DNA from: DATMER01 sp963741305
GTDB lineage: Bacteria > Acidobacteriota > Thermoanaerobaculia > Multivoradales > UBA5704
NCBI GenBank assembly: GCA_963741305.1
Contig: CAVUHL010000003.1
Coordinates: 1,364,001 to 1,428,000, forward strand
Direction of reading: 5' to 3'
Length of the DNA: 64,000 nt
Both the position numbers and the translations under genes were made by a program. Positions 7,078-14,699 of this stretch are shown here, one piece after another (within the stretch, counting starts at the first letter, position 1; each line of letters opens with the position of its first letter). Under the pieces are notes generated by a model that saw only the letters and a program-made list of their open reading frames with translations, had not been told where the DNA came from and did no database searches.

Positions 7078-8385
7078 ATGGAGCACAAACATCTCGATGC
7101 CGCCGCCTTGGAGCGCCAGCTGGCCGCAGACCGGACGGCGGAGCAGAACGAGCAGCTCTTCCATCTGCTCGCCGTCTGCACCCGCTGTCGAGAGGTGGGC
7201 GGCTGGCTACTCGAGCTGCACCAGGCGAACGCCCTCCCTCCGGTCTTCGGCCCGATCGATGCCGCCCTCGCCCGGTCCCGGGCCGAGTCCCCCGGCCTCC
7301 TGGGTGAGCTTCTTCCCCTCGCGCCGGAGGAACGCCTCGCCCGGCTCCATGCCGACTCGCGTTTCGTGAGCTGGGGCCTGTGCGAGCTGCTGGTCCGCGA
7401 GAGCTGCCAGACCGCGGCGCAAGAGGCGTCCGAGGCCGTCCACCTCGCCGACTTGGCCGTTCATGTGGCGGACAGGGTCGCCGAAGGTGGCCTCTTCGAG
7501 GAGAGCTGGGTCTACCAGCTTCGGAGCCTCGCCTGGGCCGCTCTGGGAAATGCACGCCGGGTGCACGGCGACCACACGGGAGCCGAGCGGAGCTTCGACA
7601 TGTCGGATTCCTGGTGGGAGGCGGGAACCCGGGGCACTGAGGATGCCCTGGGCTACGAGCCCATCCTTCTGGATTTGAAGGCCTCGCTGCGCTTGGCTCA
7701 GCGGCGCTTCCCCGAGGCGTTCAAGCTGCTCGCCGGCGCAGTGGAGCTTTTCCTCCACGGCGAGCATCGGGATCCACACCGCGCTGGCAGGAGCCTCATA
7801 AAGAAGGCCGCGGCCCACATCGAGAACGGCGATCCAGAGTCCGCCGTCCAGGCTCTGAAGCAGGCCAGCGGCCTCATTGACCCTGATCGAGAGCCGCGCC
7901 TCGTCCTCTGCATCCGTCACAACCTCGTCGACAACCTCTCCAAGATGGGCCGCCACTCGGAAGCGGCCGACCTCCTCCCGGAGCTCCGGGAGCTGGCTGC
8001 AGCGCAAGGGGGAGCACTGGACCGTCTCCGGCTGAGTTGGGTCGAGGGCCGCGTGGCTGCCGGCCTGGGCGAGCACGAGCGAGCCCGCCAGCTCCTCGGC
8101 GGCGTCCGCCAGGCCTTCCTTGATGACCGCAATCCCTACGAAGCCGCCCTCGCCACCCTGGACCTGGTGGTTTCCCATCTGGAGGAAAGGCACACCGCCG
8201 AGGTCCGCGTCCTGGCGGATGAGATGGTCGCCGTCTTCCGGGCTCACGACGTCTCCCGCGAAGCCCTGGCCGCCGTCCTCCTCTTCCAGGAAGCCGCCCA
8301 CCGCGAAGCCGCCACCGCCCAGCTAGCCCGCGAAGTTGCCGCTGCGCTCACCCGAGCGCGTCGAGGCGCGGCGAAGAACCCCTGA
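7078..8385 (+). CDS. Zinc-finger-like N-terminus plus TPR-type repeat protein, 435 aa
   Basis: GGAGGA lies 7 nt before ATG at 7078 (MEHKHLDAAA), so the longer frame from 7000, which overlaps the upstream terminator, is rejected. The N-terminal 45 residues (ALERQLAADRTAEQNEQLFHLLAVCTRCR) resemble the small zinc-finger/anti-sigma-like helical module, with CTRC but only one clear Cys pair. The rest is helical repeats with TPR spacing: GDHTGAERSFDMSDSWW, RRFPEAFKLLAGAVELF, GDPESAVQALKQASGLI, RHSEAADLLPELREL. No membrane segment is present. It is likely a cytoplasmic scaffold; proteins of this layout are common in Acidobacteriota near recombinases and small regulators. Function unknown. Confidence 0.65.
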   Translation: MEHKHLDAAALERQLAADRTAEQNEQLFHLLAVCTRCREVGGWLLELHQANALPPVFGPIDAALARSRAESPGLLGELLPLAPEERLARLHADSRFVSWGLCELLVRESCQTAAQEASEAVHLADLAVHVADRVAEGGLFEESWVYQLRSLAWAALGNARRVHGDHTGAERSFDMSDSWWEAGTRGTEDALGYEPILLDLKASLRLAQRRFPEAFKLLAGAVELFLHGEHRDPHRAGRSLIKKAAAHIENGDPESAVQALKQASGLIDPDREPRLVLCIRHNLVDNLSKMGRHSEAADLLPELRELAAAQGGALDRLRLSWVEGRVAAGLGEHERARQLLGGVRQAFLDDRNPYEAALATLDLVVSHLEERHTAEVRVLADEMVAVFRAHDVSREALAAVLLFQEAAHREAATAQLAREVAAALTRARRGAAKNP

Positions 8386-8399
8386 GCGCGAATCTATCT

Positions 8400-8660
8400 A
8401 TGATTTCCCTTGAAGAGTGCCGGAAGATCCTGGGGGATCAGGCCCGCGGGCTCTCCGATGCCGAGCTCGAGGTCGTCCGTCAGCAGGCCCACGGGTTCGC
8501 CCGTCTCCTCTTGTCGATCTATCTGGACAAGAAGGCCGAAGGCGTCACCTTCACCTCCAAGGAGCCGCCCACCGCAAAGCCGGACCGAGGTGCTGCCGGA
8601 GGGTCAGGCAAAGGGCAGAGGCGGGACAAAGCAGGGGCTCCAGAGACTGTGGGATACTAG
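8400..8660 (+). CDS. Small unknown protein, 86 aa
   Basis: ATG at 8400 is 14 nt after the TPR gene. The first 45 residues (MISLEECRKILGDQARGLSD ...) form two helices with the look of a small conserved protein often seen next to recombinases and toxin-antitoxin genes; the last 35 are charged and low in complexity. The ribosome-binding site is poor, so translation may depend on coupling with the upstream gene. No function can be assigned. Confidence 0.5.
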   Translation: MISLEECRKILGDQARGLSDAELEVVRQQAHGFARLLLSIYLDKKAEGVTFTSKEPPTAKPDRGAAGGSGKGQRRDKAGAPETVGY

Positions 8661-8664
8661 CGCC

Positions 8665-8889
8665 ATGGGGAAAGCATCCGCTCTCAAGGTCGAAGAACTG
8701 AGCCGTGACGAGAAGCTTGAGCTCCTCGACCGCCTTTGGGAGAGCCTGGGCCAGGACCCGGAAGCCCTGCCCCTGACGAGCTCTCAGCGAGAGGAGTTGG
8801 ATCGACGGCTCGACGAGCTGGAGGCGGAAGGTCCAACGGGGCTCTCGTGGGATGAAGTCGTCGCCCAAGCCCGGGCACGCTCCCGGTGA
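8665..8889 (+). CDS. Antitoxin, addiction-module (RelB/TIGR02574-like) protein, 74 aa
   Basis: The protein starts MGKASALKVEELSRDEKLEL and contains the family pattern LxRLWESL followed by LTSSQREELDRRL and a C-terminal GLSWDEVVAQAR. Proteins of this group are short antitoxins that pair with RelE/ParE toxins and bind them through the C-terminal helix. Its stop codon overlaps the GTG start of the toxin by 4 nt, the usual arrangement. GATACT about 8 nt upstream of ATG could be a -10 box giving a nearly leaderless message, but no good -35 is seen. Confidence 0.85.
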   Translation: MGKASALKVEELSRDEKLELLDRLWESLGQDPEALPLTSSQREELDRRLDELEAEGPTGLSWDEVVAQARARSR

Positions 8890-9176
8890 AGCACATCTAT
8901 CGGCCTGCGGCAGCGGCTGATATCGAGCAAGCCTATGCCCGGTACGAGCAAGAGCGGAGAGGCCTCGGCGAGGAGTTTCTCGCCGAGGTCACAGCGACCG
9001 CGAGGCTGGTTCTGGAGAGGCCTGAGGCCTACCCGGTGGTCGTTCGTCGGACGCGCCGAGCCCTCGTTCATCAGTTCCCATATGGGCTGTTCTATCGAAT
9101 CCTCGGCGACACGGTCGTCTTCGTGGCGTGTTTCCACACGAGCCGGAATCCTGCACTATGGGCGCGGCGCCGCTGA
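8886..9176 (+). CDS. RelE/ParE-type toxin, 96 aa
   Basis: GTG at 8886 overlaps the antitoxin stop (GTGA). The sequence has the RelE/ParE layout: a first strand IYRPAAAADIEQAYARYE, two helices (GLGEEFLAEVTATARLV), then VVRRTRRALVHQFPYGLFYRI and a closing strand VVFVACFHTSRNPALW. The RRALVHQFPYGLFYR segment is the conserved core of the family. Depending on subgroup it would cleave ribosome-bound mRNA or poison gyrase; the sequence alone does not settle which. It probably stabilises the integrated element that carries the adjacent integrase. Confidence 0.88.
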   Translation: MKHIYRPAAAADIEQAYARYEQERRGLGEEFLAEVTATARLVLERPEAYPVVVRRTRRALVHQFPYGLFYRILGDTVVFVACFHTSRNPALWARRR

Positions 9177-9250
9177 CTCCCCCGGGAGCGCCTCCACAGG
9201 TGCAGGTGTCAGGCGCCCGGCTGAGGCCGCTTCGCCCCAGCCGAGCCGGC

Positions 9251-10633
9251 CTAGTTGACTCTGCTCTCGCCGAGGAGCTTCTCGACGTGTCCACCGGCCA
9301 AGGCTGCCGCCCGGGATTGGGCTTCTGCTTCCCGGTGCCAGTAAACCTTTTCCATCATCCGGAGCGAGGTATGCCCGAGCAGCTCCATGCCATGCTCCGG
9401 CTCGACCCCGGCGGAGGGCAACTGCGAGCGGAAGGCGTGGCGAGCCGTCTTGGGGGTGACCCCTTCCACGTTAGCCAGCTTGCACATCAGGTCCCAGGCC
9501 TTCTGCACGCTGGTCAGGTGCGTACCCTCCTTGTCGCCTGGGATGACCCAGCGGCAGCCCGTGTGGCGCGGCACGGAGCGGATGATCGCGACGTCGCCGG
9601 GCGAGAGCCAGATGGTCCGTCCCTCCTTTTCGGAGTCGTGGCGGTCGCCCTTGCCCCGAGGGCGCTCGATCCGGGGCGCAAGCCGGATGTAGGCCTCGGG
9701 ATCGGCCAGCGTCTCCAGGTCAAAATCGGGGCCGAGGAGGATTGGGGGCTGAACCCAGGCGAGCTCGGCCGTCAGAATCTCATGGGGGCGGCACCCGGTC
9801 CGGAGAATCAGCCGGATGGCGGCGAGCGTGCGGGTCGGCAGGAGTTCCTTGGCCTCGATCTTCTGGAGAGCTTGGCCGAGTGCCTGGTACTGCTCGGGTC
9901 CGATCGTCGCCTTCGAGGGGCGCTCCTTGAACCGGTCGACCTTCTTCTCCGAGGCCGGGTTCGGCCCCGGGAGCCATTCCATCTTGTCGATGGCCCACTG
10001 ATAGGCGGCGGTGAGCTGCTGAAGCGCCCGGTTGGCCACGGTCATGCCGTTGACCTGTCCGCCCCTGCGCGGTTGGGTCGCGGCCTTCGCTTCGGCCTTC
10101 ACCTTGGCGGCGATGTCACGCTTCAAGGCGACGACGCGGGCCGGGGTCAGTTCCGGAAGCTTCAGCTTGCCCAGGGCAGTGCGGTGCTCCGAGTCGGGCA
10201 CGGCATGTGGCAGGAGGTGAAGCCGCCAGAGACGCTTGTACTCGTCGATCGTCTTGGGCGTCCATCGGTCGGCGTGGGCCTCGTGGAACCTCTGGGCCAG
10301 CTCCTCGATGGTCAACCGGAGCCCGGTCATGGTGCTCGTCTTCCCCCGGGCCACGCGAATGTCTCTGAGCTTCTCGGCGGCCAGCTCGCGGGCCTTCTCG
10401 GGAGTCAGCTCATGGACGAGGCCCAGGCGATCGATAGGGAAGCCGTCTTTCCGGATGATGTACTTCACCTCGGCCCGTCCGACCTCCAGGCCGAAGCCCC
10501 GGAGGGAATCAAAGCCGCCGCCCTCCATGATGTAATAGCGGTTCCCGCGCGCCATCCGGACCCGTTCCAGCACAGATCGGGTGATCTTGGGCACATGCCG
10601 CCGCTTGCGCTTCTTCTCTTTCGTTTCTTGCAT
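9251..10633 (-). CDS. Tyrosine site-specific integrase, 460 aa
   Basis: The start at 10633 (MQETKEKKRK) is preferred to the ATG at 10651 because GGGAGAGG lies just before it and the upstream ATG overlaps a repeat array. The catalytic residues are all visible: Arg282 in TGCRPHEIL, His399-x-x-Arg402 in ARHAFR, the LLGHTS box, and Tyr431 in VYWH. An N-terminal arm-binding region (residues 1-110) and a SAM-like core-binding domain (110-220) precede the catalytic domain. It would integrate and excise a mobile element at a tRNA 3' end. A tRNA-Pro 3' fragment lies 184 nt upstream of its start, with its 3' end facing away from the element, as expected for attR. Confidence 0.92.
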   Translation of the reverse strand: MQETKEKKRKRRHVPKITRSVLERVRMARGNRYYIMEGGGFDSLRGFGLEVGRAEVKYIIRKDGFPIDRLGLVHELTPEKARELAAEKLRDIRVARGKTSTMTGLRLTIEELAQRFHEAHADRWTPKTIDEYKRLWRLHLLPHAVPDSEHRTALGKLKLPELTPARVVALKRDIAAKVKAEAKAATQPRRGGQVNGMTVANRALQQLTAAYQWAIDKMEWLPGPNPASEKKVDRFKERPSKATIGPEQYQALGQALQKIEAKELLPTRTLAAIRLILRTGCRPHEILTAELAWVQPPILLGPDFDLETLADPEAYIRLAPRIERPRGKGDRHDSEKEGRTIWLSPGDVAIIRSVPRHTGCRWVIPGDKEGTHLTSVQKAWDLMCKLANVEGVTPKTARHAFRSQLPSAGVEPEHGMELLGHTSLRMMEKVYWHREAEAQSRAAALAGGHVEKLLGESRVN

Positions 10634-10650
10634 TTGGCCTCTCCCGCCCA

Positions 10651-10678
10651 TCGTACAAATCTCGTACGTTTCTCGTAC
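10651..10678. repeat. Three TCGTAC repeats with 11-bp period
   Basis: TCGTAC occurs at 10651, 10662 and 10673, each one helical turn from the next, directly upstream of the integrase start and before the att fragment. They fit arm-type sites for the integrase or an operator for its control. Confidence 0.55.
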
Positions 10679-10817
10679 AATACCACCCCCGGATTCCGCC
10701 GGTCAAGCCCGGGAAGTGCCGGAGGTGGGGGAGGCAGAAATTAGGCTAAATCGTTGTTTTTACGTGGACTTACCGGAAAATTCCGAGAAGCCCCGGGAAG
10801 GCCGTGGAAGCCCGAAC

Positions 10818-10867
10818 TCTGAATGGGGTTCAGGGGGTCCCGAGTTCGAATCTCGGCGTCCCGACCA
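10818..10867 (+). other. 3' fragment of tRNA-Pro(GGG), probable att site
   Basis: The 50 nt carry the anticodon arm CTGA-ATGGGGT-TCAG with anticodon GGG at 10825-10827, a variable loop, the T-arm CCGAG-TTCGAAT-CTCGG, the acceptor half CGTCCCG, discriminator A and encoded CCA at 10865-10867. The sequence upstream does not supply a D-arm or the complementary CGGGACG acceptor half, so the gene is not complete. This is what remains at the distal end of an element that integrated into the 3' half of a tRNA-Pro gene. Confidence 0.8.
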
Positions 10868-11006
10868 ATTTCCTCCCCGCTAAACGAACAACAGAATCCA
10901 ATCCTCGCGGACCATTGCCGGCCCGGCAGCTTCTCGCTAGAGCTGCAGCGGTGTAATATGTCTGCCACCTGTTCAGGTTACAGCGCTGCTGCGCGGGGGA
11001 GAGTCG

Positions 11007-11633
11007 TTGTTCTTCAAGTCGAAGCTGGTCCGCGGGATCTTGCTGGTTGCGGGAGTCGCTTTGGGATGCGCCTCGGCACCGGCCTCGGCCCAGTTCTACT
11101 TCGGCGTCTCCGCCGGCATGTACCAGCCAGAGGAAGAAGGCAAGAGCGGCAACGAGATCTTCGACGTGCGCGGCGGCTACAGGGTCCGTCCCAAGGTCGG
11201 GTTCGAGTGGAGCTTCAGCCGGGTGACGCTGGAGGAGACGGTCGATCCGTCGATCCTGCCGTTTGACTTCGATCTGTTCAACGTAAGCGCAGACCTGACC
11301 AATCTAGATCTCTCCGTGCAGTGGTTTCCACGCAACGGCAATTTTGTGGTCTTCGGCGGCCCCGGGATCGCCATGATCGATTCAAGGGTGAACGTGATCT
11401 TCATCGGCGTGCCGTTCACGGATTCTGACATCACCAACATCTTCACCGCCCATGTCGGTGCCGGGTATGCGTGGCAGCTCGGCAATGGCTTCTTCATCCA
11501 GCCGGAGGTCCGGGCGCGCCGGTATTTCGGCGCCGAGGTGACGGAGCCGAGCGCGGTGGAAGGTTTCCGCTTTTCGTATAAGGCCACCGACTTCGGTGCG
11601 GGCCTGACTGTTGGATGGCGTTTTGGTTCCTGA
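11007..11633 (+). CDS. Outer-membrane beta-barrel protein, 208 aa
   Basis: TTG at 11007 follows GGGGAGAG and starts a good signal peptide (MFFKSKLVRGILLVAGVALG, ending ASAQ). The mature part alternates polar and hydrophobic residues in about eight strands with aromatic girdle residues and ends GLTVGWRFGS, the terminal pattern of small OmpA/OmpW-like barrels. A -10-like TAATAT lies at 10954-10959 without a convincing -35. It sits 13 nt before the cytochrome gene and may share its message. Role: small outer-membrane protein of unknown ligand. The gene lies just outside the right boundary of the integrated element. Confidence 0.7.
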   Translation: MFFKSKLVRGILLVAGVALGCASAPASAQFYFGVSAGMYQPEEEGKSGNEIFDVRGGYRVRPKVGFEWSFSRVTLEETVDPSILPFDFDLFNVSADLTNLDLSVQWFPRNGNFVVFGGPGIAMIDSRVNVIFIGVPFTDSDITNIFTAHVGAGYAWQLGNGFFIQPEVRARRYFGAEVTEPSAVEGFRFSYKATDFGAGLTVGWRFGS

Positions 11634-11646
11634 CGGGAGGAAAACC

Positions 11647-13662
11647 ATGCGGACGAGACACAAGTTACTCCTGGGTGCGCTGGGGACTTCATTGGCTCTG
11701 GGGCTGCCGTCAGCTCTGTTTTTCCAGGCTCAGCCCGAGCCCGGCGAAAGGTCGGGCGTGGCGAACGCCTCTGCCGTGAGCTCCGCCTTTCATGCTTGGT
11801 CGGCGGACCACGCGGCGCGCGGCGGGGACCGCGACGTCGCCTTTTCGCTCGGCATGTCGAAAGGCTTTTCCACGGAGGAGACCCGGGCGCGCGGGATCGT
11901 GCGCCTCGACCTGCTTGGCGGAAACGTACGTGTTGATCTCAGCGATCTCGAGCCCGGCTCGGCATGGGACGTCTGGCTGGTGGACAACGAGCCCGGCGGC
12001 AGTGCCATGCCGGATCCCGCGGACAAGGCTCACCGGCTCGGCCGCGTGACGGCAGGTTCCGGTCAGTCCCGCCTCGCGGCCCGGCTCGATCCCGGGTTTT
12101 TCGACCGCTTCGAGGTCGACATCATGGCCGTGTCGCGGGCCGGCAGGGGACCAGGGGAGGGCGTGCTCTTCGGATCCCCCGACCTCTTCCAGAGGCTCTA
12201 TTCACAGGGTCGCCACAAGCCCGCGCTCCAGCCCGGGTTCCAGTCTGGTCATGCGGTGGCCAGCCTCGCCTCGTTCCTCGGCCCCGCGCCCGCCTTCGCG
12301 TCGCCGTTCGACTCGCTCGATCCGCTGGTCGCCCTGGGCGCCGACGTCTTCCAGAACGAGAAGTTCAACGGCAACGGCCGGACCTGCGGCACCTGCCATC
12401 CTGCGCGCAACAACTTCACGATCGATCCCAAGTTCATCGCGGCGCTGCCGGCGAACGATCCGCTTTTCGTCTTCGAGACCAATCCGGACCTGGCGCAGAA
12501 CCTCGAAAACGCGGCGTCGCTGCGCCAGTTTGGGCTGGTGTTGGAGAACCCGGACGGCTTCGCTGACCTGAGAAGCAAGTTCGTGCTGCGGGCGGTGCCG
12601 CACACCCTGGCCATGCTCTTCTCACGGCTTCCTCAGCCCGGCTCGGCGCAGGAGCCCATCCCGCCGGTCGAGCGGCTCGGCTGGGGCGGCGACGGCGCCC
12701 CAGGCAGCGGCTCGCTGCGCGAGTTCGCGCTGGGCGCCCTCACTCAGCACATGACGCGCAGGCTCGACCGCACCCCGGGCACGGACTTCCGGGTGCCGAC
12801 AGACGAGGAGCTCGACGCCATGGCCGCGTTCCAACTCGCCCTCGGCCGGCAGGAGGATCCCGATCTCCCGTCCTTGCGCTTCCGGTCGCCCGTGGTCACC
12901 CGCGGCCAGGAGATCTACCTGGCGGGCGATTCGGTCAGGGGCACCGTGGCTGCCGGCAAGTGCAACCGCTGCCATTTCAACGGCGGCGCCAACGTGTCGG
13001 TGGGCAACCAGAACCGCAACTTTGACGTCGGCATCGAGAAGCTCCCCGACCATCCCTTCAATCTGGTAGAGCCCGGCGCCATGCCGATCGACGGCGGCTT
13101 CGGCACCGACGCCCGTTTCGACGGCAACGGCAAGCCCATCGGCTTCGGCAACGGCCGCTTCAACAGCGTGTCGGTGATCGAGGCCGCGGACACCGCGCCC
13201 TTCTTCCACAACAACGCGGTCTCCACGATTGAAGAGGCGGTCGACTTCTACAACAGCACGGCCTTCAACAACTCGCCGGCCGGCGTAGGCCTCCGGGGGC
13301 AGGACACCGGGGGCATCGGCATCCACCTCGAGACCACCCAGGTGGAAGCCGTGGCCGCGCTGCTGCGAATCCTCAATGCCCTGGAGAACATCCGCTCGTC
13401 GTCGGAGCTCGACCAGGCGGCCATCGACAAGGACAGCCAGCAGGCGCGGATGCTGATCGACATCGCCTCGTTCGACACGGAGGACGCTTTCCAGGTTCTT
13501 GAGGAGAGGAGCCTGCATCTCGTCGCCGTGCGCAAGCTCAAGGAGGCGTTCGTGCTCGAGAGGCAGGCCTACAGCACGAAGAGCGCCTCGAAGCGCAACG
13601 ACCTGATGCGGCGCGTCCTCAACCTCAAGGCGCAGGCGCGCAACGAGATGCTCGCGCAGTAG
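11647..13662 (+). CDS. Di-heme cytochrome c peroxidase-like protein, 671 aa
   Basis: ATG at 11647 has GGGAGGA before it and a signal peptide (MRTRHKLLLGALGTSLALGL), so the product is periplasmic or outer-membrane associated. Two c-type heme motifs are present: CGTCH (Cys247-His251) and CNRCH (Cys439-His443), in the order and spacing of the CcpA/MauG group of di-heme proteins. Residues 1-210 form an added domain with no heme that I do not recognise. Cytochrome peroxidases of this kind reduce hydrogen peroxide or oxidise protein-bound substrates. The neighbouring barrel gene suggests a surface role. It converges with the NmrA-type gene, leaving only 8 nt between the stops. Confidence 0.75.
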   Translation: MRTRHKLLLGALGTSLALGLPSALFFQAQPEPGERSGVANASAVSSAFHAWSADHAARGGDRDVAFSLGMSKGFSTEETRARGIVRLDLLGGNVRVDLSDLEPGSAWDVWLVDNEPGGSAMPDPADKAHRLGRVTAGSGQSRLAARLDPGFFDRFEVDIMAVSRAGRGPGEGVLFGSPDLFQRLYSQGRHKPALQPGFQSGHAVASLASFLGPAPAFASPFDSLDPLVALGADVFQNEKFNGNGRTCGTCHPARNNFTIDPKFIAALPANDPLFVFETNPDLAQNLENAASLRQFGLVLENPDGFADLRSKFVLRAVPHTLAMLFSRLPQPGSAQEPIPPVERLGWGGDGAPGSGSLREFALGALTQHMTRRLDRTPGTDFRVPTDEELDAMAAFQLALGRQEDPDLPSLRFRSPVVTRGQEIYLAGDSVRGTVAAGKCNRCHFNGGANVSVGNQNRNFDVGIEKLPDHPFNLVEPGAMPIDGGFGTDARFDGNGKPIGFGNGRFNSVSVIEAADTAPFFHNNAVSTIEEAVDFYNSTAFNNSPAGVGLRGQDTGGIGIHLETTQVEAVAALLRILNALENIRSSSELDQAAIDKDSQQARMLIDIASFDTEDAFQVLEERSLHLVAVRKLKEAFVLERQAYSTKSASKRNDLMRRVLNLKAQARNEMLAQ

Positions 13663-13670
13663 CCGGGGGA

Positions 13671-14540
13671 TCACCCGGCGGACGGGCGTTGCGCCTCGCA
13701 CCACTGTCGGAACATGGTGGTGGGCTGGCCAAGCGATGAGTCGGCCCTGCTCGGGTCTCCCGGCTCGCCGTACTTTTCATACATCCTGCCGATCTTCAGC
13801 GCGTATTGGCGGTTCTTATGCCGGATCAGGTACATGTAGATCGTCGAGAGCCACATCGGAAAGGAGGTGATCTTGGTGCCGGGCCGCACGATCTTGATGA
13901 AGTCTTTGGTAGCCCGGTCGGCAGGGATCGCCTCGGGCCCGTAGACCTCGAACCGCTTGTTCGGCGCCTCGGGCAGTTGAAAGGCTTTCGAGACCATCGT
14001 GGCGTAATCGGCCGCGGCAAGGTAGTGGTAGGGCTGTTTGACCCAAGAGACGCGAATGCGGTCCCCCTGCTCCAAGTGGTGGAGGTTCTCCATGAAAAAG
14101 GTGCAGGCGAAGATGGCGTAAGGGATGCCGCTCTCGCGAACCACCTTCTCGGCATCGATCTTGGCCTTGAGGTGGGGCAGGTAGGAGTGCTCTTCCCGGG
14201 CGTGGATGTTCGAGAGGTAGGTGAGACGCTCGACCCCCGCTTCCTTGGCGAGCCGGACCACGTTGGCCGTGCCGCGGTGCTCGATGCGGTCATGGCTCTT
14301 GTCCTTCCACCATCCGCGCAGGTTGATATGAACGCCGTAGCAGCCCTCGAGCGCCCTGCGGAGGGACGCATCGTCTCCGACATCGCCTTCGAAGACCGGG
14401 AACGCCTCGCCGAACTTTTGGAGTGCTTTCTCGTGCCTGCGGGTGAAGACCCGGACGTCGAAACCATCTTGGCTCAATTGCCGTGCAACGGGCTTTCCGT
14501 AATTGCCCGTGGCGCCCACAACGAGAATGCTCTTGGACAT
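13671..14540 (-). CDS. NmrA-type NAD(P)-binding oxidoreductase, 289 aa
   Basis: GAGGAGG lies 6 nt upstream of ATG at 14540. The protein begins MSKSILVVGATGNYGKPVA, the Rossmann GxTGxxG motif (Gly9, Gly12, Gly15) of atypical short-chain reductases, followed by VRVFTRR, whose Arg pair suggests NADP(H) preference. The usual catalytic Tyr-Lys pair is not present in an SDR spacing, as in NmrA-like redox sensors. LSNIHAREEHS and ACTFFMENL mark the substrate cleft of this family. It may reduce a small metabolite or sense redox state. It is transcribed away from the DUF5916-NRPS operon across a 159-nt AT-rich gap. Confidence 0.75.
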   Translation of the reverse strand: MSKSILVVGATGNYGKPVARQLSQDGFDVRVFTRRHEKALQKFGEAFPVFEGDVGDDASLRRALEGCYGVHINLRGWWKDKSHDRIEHRGTANVVRLAKEAGVERLTYLSNIHAREEHSYLPHLKAKIDAEKVVRESGIPYAIFACTFFMENLHHLEQGDRIRVSWVKQPYHYLAAADYATMVSKAFQLPEAPNKRFEVYGPEAIPADRATKDFIKIVRPGTKITSFPMWLSTIYMYLIRHKNRQYALKIGRMYEKYGEPGDPSRADSSLGQPTTMFRQWCEAQRPSAG

Positions 14541-14699
14541 TGATCCTCCTCAGAATTTGACAATCCTGGCAGCGTCTCAACCCAACCGACAGGAGCAATT
14601 ATATATGCTACCATTTGTCTTGAGATTATTGATCATGAAGCCGCAGATAAAGACGCAATTTTTCCTTGATTCATAGGAATTGACGAGATTGAGAGAGCG
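14541..14699. promoter_or_regulatory. AT-rich divergent promoter region of the biosynthetic operon
   Basis: This is the only AT-rich gap next to the cluster. A consensus TATAAT on the minus strand (14603-14598) could drive the NmrA-type gene. The plus strand must hold the promoter of the DUF5916-NRPS operon, but no convincing -35/-10 pair stands out. GAGAGAG precedes the DUF5916 start. Confidence 0.4.

Noticed and set aside
10740..10867. A complete tRNA gene
   Set aside because: The sequence upstream of the anticodon arm provides neither a D-arm nor an acceptor strand complementary to CGTCCCG.
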